Origin: Prevotella sp.
Lineage (GTDB): Bacteria; Bacteroidota; Bacteroidia; Bacteroidales; Dysgonomonadaceae
Assembly (NCBI GenBank): GCA_031263965.1
Contig: JAISES010000425.1
Span: forward strand, 1-25,685
Direction: 5' to 3'
Length of the DNA: 25,685 nucleotides
The translations under genes and the position numbers were made by a program. How positions within the stretch are numbered: the first letter of the stretch is position 1; each line of letters opens with the position of its first letter. The notes beneath the pieces were generated by a model. The model was not told the DNA's origin, did not search any database, and was given only the letters and a program-made list of their open reading frames with translations. Positions 1 to 6,286 of this stretch are shown in pieces.

Positions 1-148
1 GGTGTTGCCTTGGGCTATAGGATTTAACCCTTTCAGGGTTATTGCTTTGGTATTTTCAGGCTGAAAGCCTGATATATCAAAGCCCTGGGCAACGCCCCGG
101 GTAAGGATGACATCACGGGAATAACGCCCTGAAAGGGTAGCATATCAT
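1..148. repeat. REP-like palindromic repeat element, truncated by the window edge
   Basis: The stretch holds four short hairpins. Arms are AACCCT/AGGGTT (26-40), CAGGCT/AGCCTG (57-71), CCCTGGGC/GCCCCGGG (83-101, one G-T pair) and CCCT/AGGG (127-137). Three have a TTC or GAA trinucleotide loop and the third has AAC. Bases 1-15 are an inverted near-copy (12 of 15) of 82-96, so the unit looks bounded. I see no ORF in it. It resembles the dispersed palindromic elements mobilised by REP-associated tyrosine transposases, which is an inference because no transposase is present here. The left end is probably missing. Confidence 0.6.
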
Positions 149-228
149 TGATAATAATACGGTTACATTTTTTATCATATGCTTAGCATAAAGATAGTAT
201 CTAATATTCATTTAAATTTTTTACATCC

Positions 229-1362
229 ATGAAGATACACGAATATCAAGCTAAAGATCTATTCTCGTCTTATGGTATACCGGTAAAGAAATACATTCTT
301 TGCCACGGGGCAAACGAGGCTGTAACCGCTTATGATGAGCTGATTACAGATCTTGTTGTGGTAAAAGCTCAGGTATTGACCGGAGGACGTGGAAAAGCAG
401 GAGGCGTGAAGTTAGCCAAAAACAAAGATGAAACCCTGCATCATGCAAAAAATATTTTAGCTCTGACTATCAAAGATTATCCGGTAACGAAGATTATCCT
501 TAGCGAATCTGTTGATATAAAGTCAGAGTATTATGTGAGTTTTATTATCGACCGTAACTCTAAGTCGGTGGTGCTTATGATGAGTACCGAAGGGGGAATG
601 GAAATAGAAGAAGTCGCAGCCGAAACACCCGAAAAAATACATAAGTTTGTGATTGACCCTTTAATCGGAATGCCTGATTATCTGGCACGGAAGTATGCGT
701 TTGTTATGTTCGATAATCCGGCATACGTCAATCAGATGGCGGCAATTTTACAGAAATTGTATAAACTATTTATCGATACAGATGCTTCGTTGGCAGAAAT
801 CAATCCGTTGGTAGTTACCGGTGAAGAGGAATTGCTTGCAGTTGATGCTAAAATGACTTTCGATGATAATGCGTTATACCGTCAGCCGGATATACTATCG
901 TTGTTCGAACCGACAGAGGATGAAAAGGTAGAAGCATATGCCAAAGAAAAAGGATTCAGCTTTGTCCATCTCGATGGAAAGATAGGTTGCATGGTCAATG
1001 GAGCCGGACTGGCGATGGCCACTATGGATATGATAAAACTGTATGGCGGGACTCCTGCCAACTTTCTGGATATAGGTGGTAGTTCTAATCCGAATAAGGT
1101 GATAGATGCAATGAAACTGCTCCTGAAAGATCCGAAAGTGAAAGTTGTACTGATCAATATATTCGGTGGTATTACCCGTTGCGACGATGTGGCTTCGGGA
1201 TTGCTCACGGCATTTGAACAGTTAAATACTGATATCCCTGTGATTGTGCGCCTTACCGGAACCAACGAAAAAGAGGGTAGGAATATGCTGAGAGGAACAC
1301 GCTTCAAAGTTGCCGAAACAATGGGTGAAGCTACGCGTATGGCTGTAGACGCATCAAAATGA
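229..1362 (+). CDS. sucC: Succinate-CoA ligase (ADP-forming), beta subunit
   Basis: This is the beta subunit of succinyl-CoA synthetase, which makes ATP (or GTP) and succinate from succinyl-CoA in the TCA cycle. Of the 377 residues, the N-terminal half is an ATP-grasp domain. It starts with the family hallmark MKIHEYQAKDLF, has the nucleotide-binding K46 and the glycine-rich GGRGKAGG loop at 52-59, and contains LAEINPLVV. The C-terminal CoA-ligase domain contains DIGGSSNP and LINIFGGITRCD, the phosphohistidine-facing loop. Length is close to the usual ~385 aa. The ATG at 229 gives the conserved N-terminus directly. sucD follows after 43 nt, which indicates an operon. In Bacteroidales the enzyme often runs in the succinate/propionate branch. 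No clear promoter was found; TACATTTT near 164 is a weak -7 candidate. Confidence 0.97.
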   Translation: MKIHEYQAKDLFSSYGIPVKKYILCHGANEAVTAYDELITDLVVVKAQVLTGGRGKAGGVKLAKNKDETLHHAKNILALTIKDYPVTKIILSESVDIKSEYYVSFIIDRNSKSVVLMMSTEGGMEIEEVAAETPEKIHKFVIDPLIGMPDYLARKYAFVMFDNPAYVNQMAAILQKLYKLFIDTDASLAEINPLVVTGEEELLAVDAKMTFDDNALYRQPDILSLFEPTEDEKVEAYAKEKGFSFVHLDGKIGCMVNGAGLAMATMDMIKLYGGTPANFLDIGGSSNPNKVIDAMKLLLKDPKVKVVLINIFGGITRCDDVASGLLTAFEQLNTDIPVIVRLTGTNEKEGRNMLRGTRFKVAETMGEATRMAVDASK

Positions 1363-1405
1363 TGCCTGTCCGAAACTCATAATTTATAACTTATAATTCT
1401 AAAAC

Positions 1406-2278
1406 ATGAGCATACTTATAAATGAATCAACCCGTTTGATCGTACAGGGAATTACCGGACGGGATGGTAGTTTCCATACAAAAAAAATGTTGGAATACGG
1501 TACTAACGTTGTCGGAGGAACAACTCCCGGCAAAGGGAGAACCGAAATCCTCGGAGTTCCTGTTTTCAATACCGTATACGAAGCTGTAGAAAAAACACAA
1601 GCCAATACATCTATAATATTTGTTCCTGCACGGTTTGCGGCCGATGCCATTATGGAGGCAGCCGATGCCGGGATCAAACTGATAATTTGTATATCGGAAG
1701 GAGTGCCTACTTTGGATGCAGTGAAAGCATACCGTTTTACACAGTTGAAAGGCGCTATGCTGATAGGTCCGAATTGTCCGGGGCTAATGTCTCCTGATAA
1801 ATGTCTCGTAGGTATTCTTCCTGGACAGATATTCAAGAAAGGAAATGTCGGAGTGATAAGCCGCAGTGGAACATTGACATACGAAGTAGTGTATCACCTG
1901 ACAGCAAATGGCATGGGGCAATCCTCAGCCATCGGTATGGGAGGTGATCCTGTTGTAGGGCTGTATTTTTGCGAACTGTTGCAACTGTTGCAGGATGACC
2001 CTGAGACAGATGCAATTGTGATGATCGGTGAAATCGGAGGTAATGCCGAAGAACTGGCGGCAGAATATATCAAGAAGCACATTACAAAACCTGTTGTTGG
2101 CTTTATAGCCGGACAATCGGCTCCTCAGGGAAAACAGATGGGGCATGCCGGAGCAATAATCTCAAGCGGTTCGGGTACAGCGGCCGAAAAAATTGCCGCT
2201 CTTGAAGCCGCCGGAGTTCAGGTAGCAAAAGAACCGTCGGAAATACCGGTTCTGCTGAAAGCAAAATCAGGAAAATAA
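1406..2278 (+). CDS. sucD: Succinate-CoA ligase (ADP-forming), alpha subunit
   Basis: The alpha subunit binds CoA and carries the phosphohistidine intermediate. Its 290 residues match the usual length. The N-terminal Rossmann-like CoA-binding domain has [17 protein letters not shown] (13-29), followed by the conserved GPNCPG (121-126) and SRSGTLTYE (152-160). The catalytic histidine lies in GHAGAI; it is H247, equivalent to H246 of the E. coli protein as I recall it. The C-terminal ligase domain ends in [15 protein letters not shown]. The gene is translated just downstream of sucC and is followed within 10 nt by a hairpin terminator, so the operon is sucCD only. Assignment is secure. Confidence 0.97.
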   Translation: MSILINESTRLIVQGITGRDGSFHTKKMLEYGTNVVGGTTPGKGRTEILGVPVFNTVYEAVEKTQANTSIIFVPARFAADAIMEAADAGIKLIICISEGVPTLDAVKAYRFTQLKGAMLIGPNCPGLMSPDKCLVGILPGQIFKKGNVGVISRSGTLTYEVVYHLTANGMGQSSAIGMGGDPVVGLYFCELLQLLQDDPETDAIVMIGEIGGNAEELAAEYIKKHITKPVVGFIAGQSAPQGKQMGHAGAIISSGSGTAAEKIAALEAAGVQVAKEPSEIPVLLKAKSGK

Positions 2279-2286
2279 AGGTAAAT

Positions 2287-2318
2287 AACCCTTCTCATCT
2301 TGAGAGGGGTTTCTTTTT
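2287..2318 (+). terminator. Rho-independent terminator after sucCD
   Basis: An 11-bp stem pairs AACCCTTCTCA (2287-2297) with TGAGAGGGGTT (2301-2311), with one G-T pair and a three-base loop, then TTCTTTTT. The T run overlaps the stop codon of the convergent pentapeptide-repeat gene, so the hairpin sits directly after that stop and may act in both directions. Confidence 0.85.
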
Positions 2319-2883
2319 ATCCTTCGATAATAATATCAAACGGATGGAGCAGTCCGGCTAGCCCGTCTTTCGAGAACCGTGCTTTTTTGATGTTGTTTTG
2401 ACTTAAATCTATCGAGTAGTTATAGGCGGACGTAAAATCGGCTTCCTGTATATTGGTATTGTAGAATATGGCTTCGCTCAGGTCGGAATTTATAAACTTT
2501 GACTGTTTCAAGTCGGCTTCCCCGAAGTCTGTTCCTTTTATCGAGCTGTTCTTGAAAATGGTTTTACTCATTTTCCGTTTCCCGAATGAGCTATAATCTA
2601 AGATGCAACCATCGAACGCTACCTGAAATATAAAATCGTGGCAATTATTGAATTTGACTCCTAACATCTTACAGTTTATGAAGTTAGCATTATTCATCGC
2701 AGACTGAGTGAGGACAGTCATAGACAGGTTACAATTGATAAATGTACAGTCCATGAAGTTACAGGATAAAACTTTTGCATCTGAAAAGTTACAGTTGGAG
2801 AATATGCAATACTCGAATGTTTCATTATGCAATCCATCGGTATATGAAACACCCTCAAAGGTTTTATCCTCATAGATAGCCAT
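2317..2883 (-). CDS. Pentapeptide-repeat protein
   Basis: The 188 residues start MAIYEDKTFEGVSYTDG. They are built from A(D/N)Lxx-type pentapeptides with Phe or Leu at the central position (CIFSNCNFSDAK, CTFINCNLS, TDFGEADLKQSKF), forming a predicted right-handed quadrilateral beta-helix. Several Cys replace the usual Ala. The C-terminus (KARFSKDGLAGLLHPFDIIIEG) resembles the capping end of Qnr/McbG-like DNA-mimic proteins. A gyrase-protecting role is therefore conceivable but not shown, and many such proteins have no known role. I chose the ATG at 2883 over an in-frame upstream start at 3090 because the extra 69 codons lie over the tsaC coding region and look unlike protein. The start overlaps the tsaC stop as TAATG, suggesting translational coupling. 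Confidence 0.85.
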   Translation of the reverse strand: MAIYEDKTFEGVSYTDGLHNETFEYCIFSNCNFSDAKVLSCNFMDCTFINCNLSMTVLTQSAMNNANFINCKMLGVKFNNCHDFIFQVAFDGCILDYSSFGKRKMSKTIFKNSSIKGTDFGEADLKQSKFINSDLSEAIFYNTNIQEADFTSAYNYSIDLSQNNIKKARFSKDGLAGLLHPFDIIIEG

Positions 2884-3446
2884 TACTCTCTGATTATTTT
2901 TATTTCTCCGCTCGTTCCTAGCTTTATAATGCTCGATGCTTTTGCGTTGGATGTGTCCTCCTGACGGTATTTGACAATGTAGTCCACACCGTTTTTGATT
3001 TCGTCGCTTATTTCTTTGAAATTGGCAGGGGATGTTTCGCCACTGATGTTTGCCGATGTAGAGACCAAGGCTTTGCGAAAACGGTTGCACAGTCCTTGCG
3101 AAAAGGCTTCTTTTGTTATCCTTACGGCAAGGCTGCCGTCCTCGGCTATCAGGCTGGAAGCCACATTACGGGCATTGTCATATATGATGGTAAGGGGCTT
3201 ATCGGCCAACTCAATTAAGTCCCAGGCTACATCGGGTACATTGTTTATATAGAAATTCAGTTTTGCCGGACTATCCAATAGCGTGATCAACGCCTTGCTG
3301 TCAGTGCGTTTCTTTAGTTCATATACCCGCCGGACAGCATCTTCATTGGTGGCATCACAACCTATGCCCCAGATAGTATCGGTAGGATAGAGGATCAAAC
3401 CTCCAGCTACCAATACATCAAAGGCTTTTTTTATATCCCCGTTCAT
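2883..3446 (-). CDS. tsaC: L-threonylcarbamoyladenylate synthase (Sua5/YciO/YrdC family)
   Basis: This enzyme makes threonylcarbamoyl-AMP from threonine, bicarbonate and ATP, the first step of the tRNA t6A37 modification. The 187 residues form a single YrdC domain. Motifs are YPTDTIWGIGCD (20-31), the basic KKR (45-47), STSANISGE (129-137) and SSIIKL (171-176). Length fits the short TsaC/YciO type without the extra Sua5 domain. The start overlaps the preceding GNAT gene by 29 nt and the stop overlaps the next gene by one base, so the three genes are one compact operon. A YciO-like paralogue cannot be excluded from sequence alone, but the KxR and SxN motifs favour a true t6A enzyme. Confidence 0.92.
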   Translation of the reverse strand: MNGDIKKAFDVLVAGGLILYPTDTIWGIGCDATNEDAVRRVYELKKRTDSKALITLLDSPAKLNFYINNVPDVAWDLIELADKPLTIIYDNARNVASSLIAEDGSLAVRITKEAFSQGLCNRFRKALVSTSANISGETSPANFKEISDEIKNGVDYIVKYRQEDTSNAKASSIIKLGTSGEIKIIRE

Positions 3447-3981
3447 TTGCGCTTTTGTTTATAAGCTGGCAAAGCTGCACATCTTCGAACCTTTCTCCGC
3501 GTTGTACCCAGTCTTTCAGTATGCCGACATGCTTAAATCCGGCTTTTTCAAAAAGGCTTATACTTTTTGTGTTGCTTAATGTTATGTAGGCATATAGCTG
3601 ATGCAGATGCAAAAAGTTGAATGCATAGTCGCTCATCAGTCCGAGCGCTTGTGTAGCATACTGTTTTTTACGATAAGTTTCATCTATTAAAATACCCATA
3701 CCGGCTCTATGGTTATGCGGATCTATATCATAAAGGTCTATCGTTCCTATGGTTACATCTTCGCCTTTTACCACCAGATCGATCATCAGGCGCAACTGTT
3801 TGCTCTGATAAATATCCATTTCTATGGCATTATTGATATACTCGCGTAATACCAGTTTCGAATAGGGAGCAAGGGTATTTCCGTGTATCCATAATTCTGT
3901 TGAATTTTCCCATTTATAGAGTATTTCCAAATCTTCAGGTTCAACGGCACGAAGACTCAATTGCGAATTTTTTAAAAGCAT
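3418..3981 (-). CDS. GNAT family N-acetyltransferase (RimJ/RimL/SpeG-like)
   Basis: A 187-residue protein of the Acetyltransf_3 type that should transfer acetyl from acetyl-CoA to an amine. The N-terminus LSLRAVEPEDLEILYKWEN is typical. The acetyl-CoA pyrophosphate loop is at RKKQYATQAL (104-113), with Gln107 where Gly is usual. N137 and LFEKAGF (143-149) complete motif B. The segment IDLYDIDPHNHRAGMGILI resembles spermidine acetyltransferases of the SpeG type, but the substrate cannot be assigned: ribosomal protein N-terminus, polyamine or antibiotic are all possible. It is first in the operon with tsaC and the pentapeptide gene and overlaps tsaC by 29 nt. A structured repeat lies 52 nt upstream. 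Confidence 0.88.
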   Translation of the reverse strand: MLLKNSQLSLRAVEPEDLEILYKWENSTELWIHGNTLAPYSKLVLREYINNAIEMDIYQSKQLRLMIDLVVKGEDVTIGTIDLYDIDPHNHRAGMGILIDETYRKKQYATQALGLMSDYAFNFLHLHQLYAYITLSNTKSISLFEKAGFKHVGILKDWVQRGERFEDVQLCQLINKSANERGYKKSL

Positions 3982-4032
3982 ATTAGAGTTTATATTTAAA
4001 GAGTATTATCATATTGGTACAGGCGCTCACTG

Positions 4033-4173
4033 TATATATTTTTAACCACGGAGCCACACAGAGTTTATTTTCACGGAGTTACTCTGTGTACTCCGTGATT
4101 TTTTACTCGGTGAAACTCTGTGGTTAATTTGCTATAAATGACAGCCATATACATTTATTCTATATAATGTTTA
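4033..4173 (-). repeat. Dispersed structured repeat, copy 1 (same family as 13254-13395)
   Basis: The reverse complement of this stretch aligns over ~142 nt with 13254-13395. Long shared blocks include AAATTAACCACAGAGTTTCA and ATCACGGAGTACACAG. Each copy is an imperfect palindrome. Here the outer arms are TTAACCACGGAG (4042-4053) and CTCTGTGGTTAA (4116-4127), with an inner hairpin between TCACGGAGT and ACTCCGTGA. It fills most of the gap between the HAD-protein stop and the GNAT start. It has no ORF. It looks like a small non-autonomous (MITE-like) or REP-like element that may also fold in RNA and act as terminator or processing site. Confidence 0.85.
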
Positions 4174-4192
4174 TTGAAGTGTTGTTTTTTTA

Positions 4193-4648
4193 TCAGTAAT
4201 TGTCTTTTTCGAACATTTCGCCCAAGCGGATAAAGAAATTCTTTTTCCTGCGGCGAATGCGTTGGTTTTCTCCTGACGACATCATTATTTTCTCGAAAGA
4301 TGTCTCCCCTTTTTCCATTGCTTTAATGGCATGGTAGATTACACCCCAATCGGGAAGACCTCCCAGATTGCGGTCGTCAATATACAAATCGGCGTCAAGC
4401 TTTCTTGATGCTTTTGCAGGGTCTTCTTCCGGATGGTTCTTATTTGCAGCATAAAATTTCACACCTTTACTTTCACAATAGTCTACGGCATCTTGCAGCA
4501 GACTTCCGCTACGAACCGACCACATGAGGAGAGTGTGCCCTTCTTTTTGCAATTGTTGTAAGGTTTCGATCGCAAAGGGGATAGGGCGGCCTATCTTCGG
4601 GTATTCATGCTCTACTATTGTTCCGTCAAAATCTACAGCAATAATCAT
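4193..4648 (-). CDS. HAD-superfamily protein, BT0820 type
   Basis: A 151-residue protein with HAD phosphatase motifs. Motif I is DFDGT (D6 nucleophile, D8 acid/base), motif II is LMWSVR (S44), K83 serves as the motif III lysine, and motif IV is DLYIDDRN (D91, D92). No large cap domain is seen between the motifs, so it belongs to the capless group that acts on phosphoproteins or polynucleotide ends or on small phosphate esters; the substrate is unknown. I recall the family from the Bacteroides thetaiotaomicron protein BT_0820. The last ~30 residues (NQRIRRRKKNFFIRLGEMF) are basic and could bind nucleic acid or membrane. It is third in the operon with recR, 9 nt after the membrane-protein gene. 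Confidence 0.85.
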   Translation of the reverse strand: MIIAVDFDGTIVEHEYPKIGRPIPFAIETLQQLQKEGHTLLMWSVRSGSLLQDAVDYCESKGVKFYAANKNHPEEDPAKASRKLDADLYIDDRNLGGLPDWGVIYHAIKAMEKGETSFEKIMMSSGENQRIRRRKKNFFIRLGEMFEKDNY

Positions 4649-4657
4649 ATTATAAAT

Positions 4658-5107
4658 TTAATCATTTTCAGGCTTTTCGTTTTCAGATTTATTTTGTAAT
4701 GCTTGCTTGTTAGGGTAGCAAAAAAACAGTGCAAAGATAATCATTATTGTCAGATACATCGTATTGTGTGAATTATACAACTGAAAACCTGTCAGATTAA
4801 GTATTGCTACTATGTCAAATATGAAGAGGCGCAGGTAATAAGCTGTTGTATATTTCTTTATAAATACATCTTGGTTCAAACTTTTTATTTTCTGATGATA
4901 AGAATGAAAAAGCTTCAGCGATATTGGTATTACAGCCAATGTAATAATGATTGCATACCTCTCAAAAGCAATGTTCGTTGCCGGAAAAGAAGCAAAGTCC
5001 GGACCTTTGGCATGCATGACGAAAAACAGGGCTACGGCCGGTATAACAATATTCAGCCAGAAGAATATTATCTGTGAGGTATATGTCTTTTTTATAGAAC
5101 TATTCAT
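4658..5107 (-). CDS. Predicted integral membrane protein, unknown function
   Basis: I do not recognise a characterised family. The 149 residues contain about four hydrophobic helices: IIFFWLNIVIPAVALFFVM (~13-31), YAIIITLAVIPISLKLF (~51-67), YYLRLFIFDIVAILNLTGF (~90-108) and MYLTIMIIFALFFCY (~117-131). Between helices 2 and 3 is a basic loop (HSYHQKIKSLNQDVFIKKY), and the C-terminus is polar and charged (SENEKPEND). The gene lies between recR (9 nt gap) and the HAD gene (9 nt gap), so all three are probably one transcript. No catalytic motif is visible. A cytoplasmic C-terminus is suggested only by charge distribution. Confidence 0.75.
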   Translation of the reverse strand: MNSSIKKTYTSQIIFFWLNIVIPAVALFFVMHAKGPDFASFPATNIAFERYAIIITLAVIPISLKLFHSYHQKIKSLNQDVFIKKYTTAYYLRLFIFDIVAILNLTGFQLYNSHNTMYLTIMIIFALFFCYPNKQALQNKSENEKPEND

Positions 5108-5116
5108 TTTGCCGGA

Positions 5117-5740
5117 TCACATTCTGTACGATTCATTAAATAGAGTACGGTTGAGTATCGAACGTCCGAGAGTCACTTCATCCGCATATTCTATTTCATC
5201 ACCAATGGAAATGCCACGGGCAATCATCGAAACTTTTATATTATAAGGTGATAGCTTCTTGTAAATGTAGAAGTTGGTAGTGTCTCCTTCCATCGTAGTA
5301 CTCAAGGCTAATATTATTTCGTTGATTCCTCCATTAGATACACGTTCCACCAGACTTTCTATCTCCAGATCGGCCGGGCCAATGCCATCGACAGGTGATA
5401 TGATTCCTCCCAGTACATGGTAGAGGCCTTTGTATTGCATGGTGTTTTCTATGGCCATTACTTCTTTTATATTTTCTACTACACATACAGTCGAAGAATC
5501 GCGGGATTTGTTGAGACAGGTAGAGCATACTTCATCGTCGCATATATTATGGCATACTTTGCAGTACTTTACCTGATGTTTTAATGATGTAAGGGCTTGA
5601 GAAAAATTATCTACAGTTGCATCATCCTGCCGTAGCAGATGCAGTATAAGGCGTAAGGCAGTCTTCCTTCCTATGCCGGGAAGTTTGGCAAATTCGTTTA
5701 CCGCGTTCTCTAATAAGGCCGAAGGATACTTCTGGTTCAT
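5117..5740 (-). CDS. recR: Recombination mediator RecR
   Basis: RecR works with RecO (and RecF) to load RecA on SSB-coated single-stranded DNA at gaps. The 207 residues show the family order. An N-terminal helix-hairpin-helix contains [12 protein letters not shown] (20-31). A C4 zinc finger follows with C60, C63, C72 and C75 (an extra C67 lies between). A Toprim domain begins at [14 protein letters not shown] and includes [17 protein letters not shown] Walker B-like C-terminal tail completes it. Length matches the usual ~200 aa. It is the first gene of a three-gene minus-strand operon. Upstream on the minus strand, TATCTTTA (5759-5766) is a near-match to the TAnnTTTG -7 element. Confidence 0.96.
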   Translation of the reverse strand: MNQKYPSALLENAVNEFAKLPGIGRKTALRLILHLLRQDDATVDNFSQALTSLKHQVKYCKVCHNICDDEVCSTCLNKSRDSSTVCVVENIKEVMAIENTMQYKGLYHVLGGIISPVDGIGPADLEIESLVERVSNGGINEIILALSTTMEGDTTNFYIYKKLSPYNIKVSMIARGISIGDEIEYADEVTLGRSILNRTLFNESYRM

Positions 5741-5835
5741 TCTTTTAATTTAAGGGCGTAAAGATAATAATTATTGAGAGCTTTTATCTCATTGCCGCGG
5801 TTAAAACTATATTAAATACGTTATCCGGATAGAAT

Positions 5836-5894
5836 AACTAATCGAAATAGTTTTTTAACTAAAAATATTAGTTTACAAACTGAATTCTTTAGTT
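5836..5894 (+). promoter_or_regulatory. Three tandem 17-bp palindromic operators upstream of blaI-like gene
   Basis: Three copies of AACTR-N7-TAGTT occur. They are AACTAATCGAAATAGTT (5836-5852), AACTAAAAATATTAGTT (5857-5873) and AACTGAATTCTTTAGTT (5878-5894). Starts are exactly 21 bp apart, about two helical turns, with 4-bp spacers. They end 24 bp before the start codon of the BlaI-like repressor. A TTTG at 5896-5899 may be part of the -7 element. Dyad operators next to blaI are the rule for this family, so autoregulation is the likely role. Confidence 0.82.
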
Positions 5895-5918
5895 ATTTGC
5901 AAAAAATATGATTGGATT

Positions 5919-6281
5919 ATGAAAGATTTGACCGTAAGAGAAGAAGAATTAATGTGTTTCTTTTGGGAAAAGGGGCCTTTATTTGTTAAAGAAATATTGA
6001 GTTTTTACGACGAACCCAAACCTCATTTCAACACATTATCTACAATTGTACGGGGGCTGGAAGAGAAAGGATTCTTGTTTCACAATGCTTTTGGCAATAC
6101 CTATCAATATTATCCGGTTGTATCCGAAAGCGATTTCAGGAAAGGTACGCTAAAGGGTGTAATCAAGAAATATTTTAACAACTCATATATGAGTGTTGTG
6201 TCATCCTTGGTGCAAGAGGAAGATATTTCTCTGGAAGAGTTGAAGCAACTGATCAGAGACGTTGAAAATTCCGACAAATAA
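5919..6281 (+). CDS. BlaI/MecI/CopY-family transcriptional repressor
   Basis: A 120-residue winged-helix repressor. The N-terminus (LTVREEELMCFFWEKGPLFVKEIL) and the recognition region (HFNTLSTIVRGLEEKGFLFHNAFGNTYQYYPVVS) match the BlaI fold. The C-terminal part (KKYFNNSYMSVVSSLVQEEDISLEELKQLI) matches its dimerisation helices. In this family a partner M56 protease triggers cleavage or release of the repressor. That partner starts 5 nt downstream. Three palindromic operators lie directly upstream, supporting autorepression of the pair. There is no beta-lactamase gene in the window, so the regulated stress need not be a beta-lactam. Confidence 0.93.
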   Translation: MKDLTVREEELMCFFWEKGPLFVKEILSFYDEPKPHFNTLSTIVRGLEEKGFLFHNAFGNTYQYYPVVSESDFRKGTLKGVIKKYFNNSYMSVVSSLVQEEDISLEELKQLIRDVENSDK

Positions 6282-6286
6282 CCGGT

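Noticed and set aside
882..1307. Minus-strand 141-codon frame inside sucC
   Set aside because: Antisense shadow of a clear conserved gene; Ser-rich low-complexity translation without motifs.
2884..3090. N-terminal extension of the pentapeptide-repeat gene (69 codons)
   Set aside because: It lies antiphase over tsaC coding sequence, is rich in basic and Gln residues with no homology feel, and the ATG at 2883 gives a natural start coupled to the tsaC stop.
4033..4173. CRISPR array or tRNA-like structure
   Set aside because: The short ACTCTGTG/CACGGAG motifs recur but have no regular repeat-spacer pattern, and there is no acceptor or anticodon arrangement; they are explained by nested palindromes.
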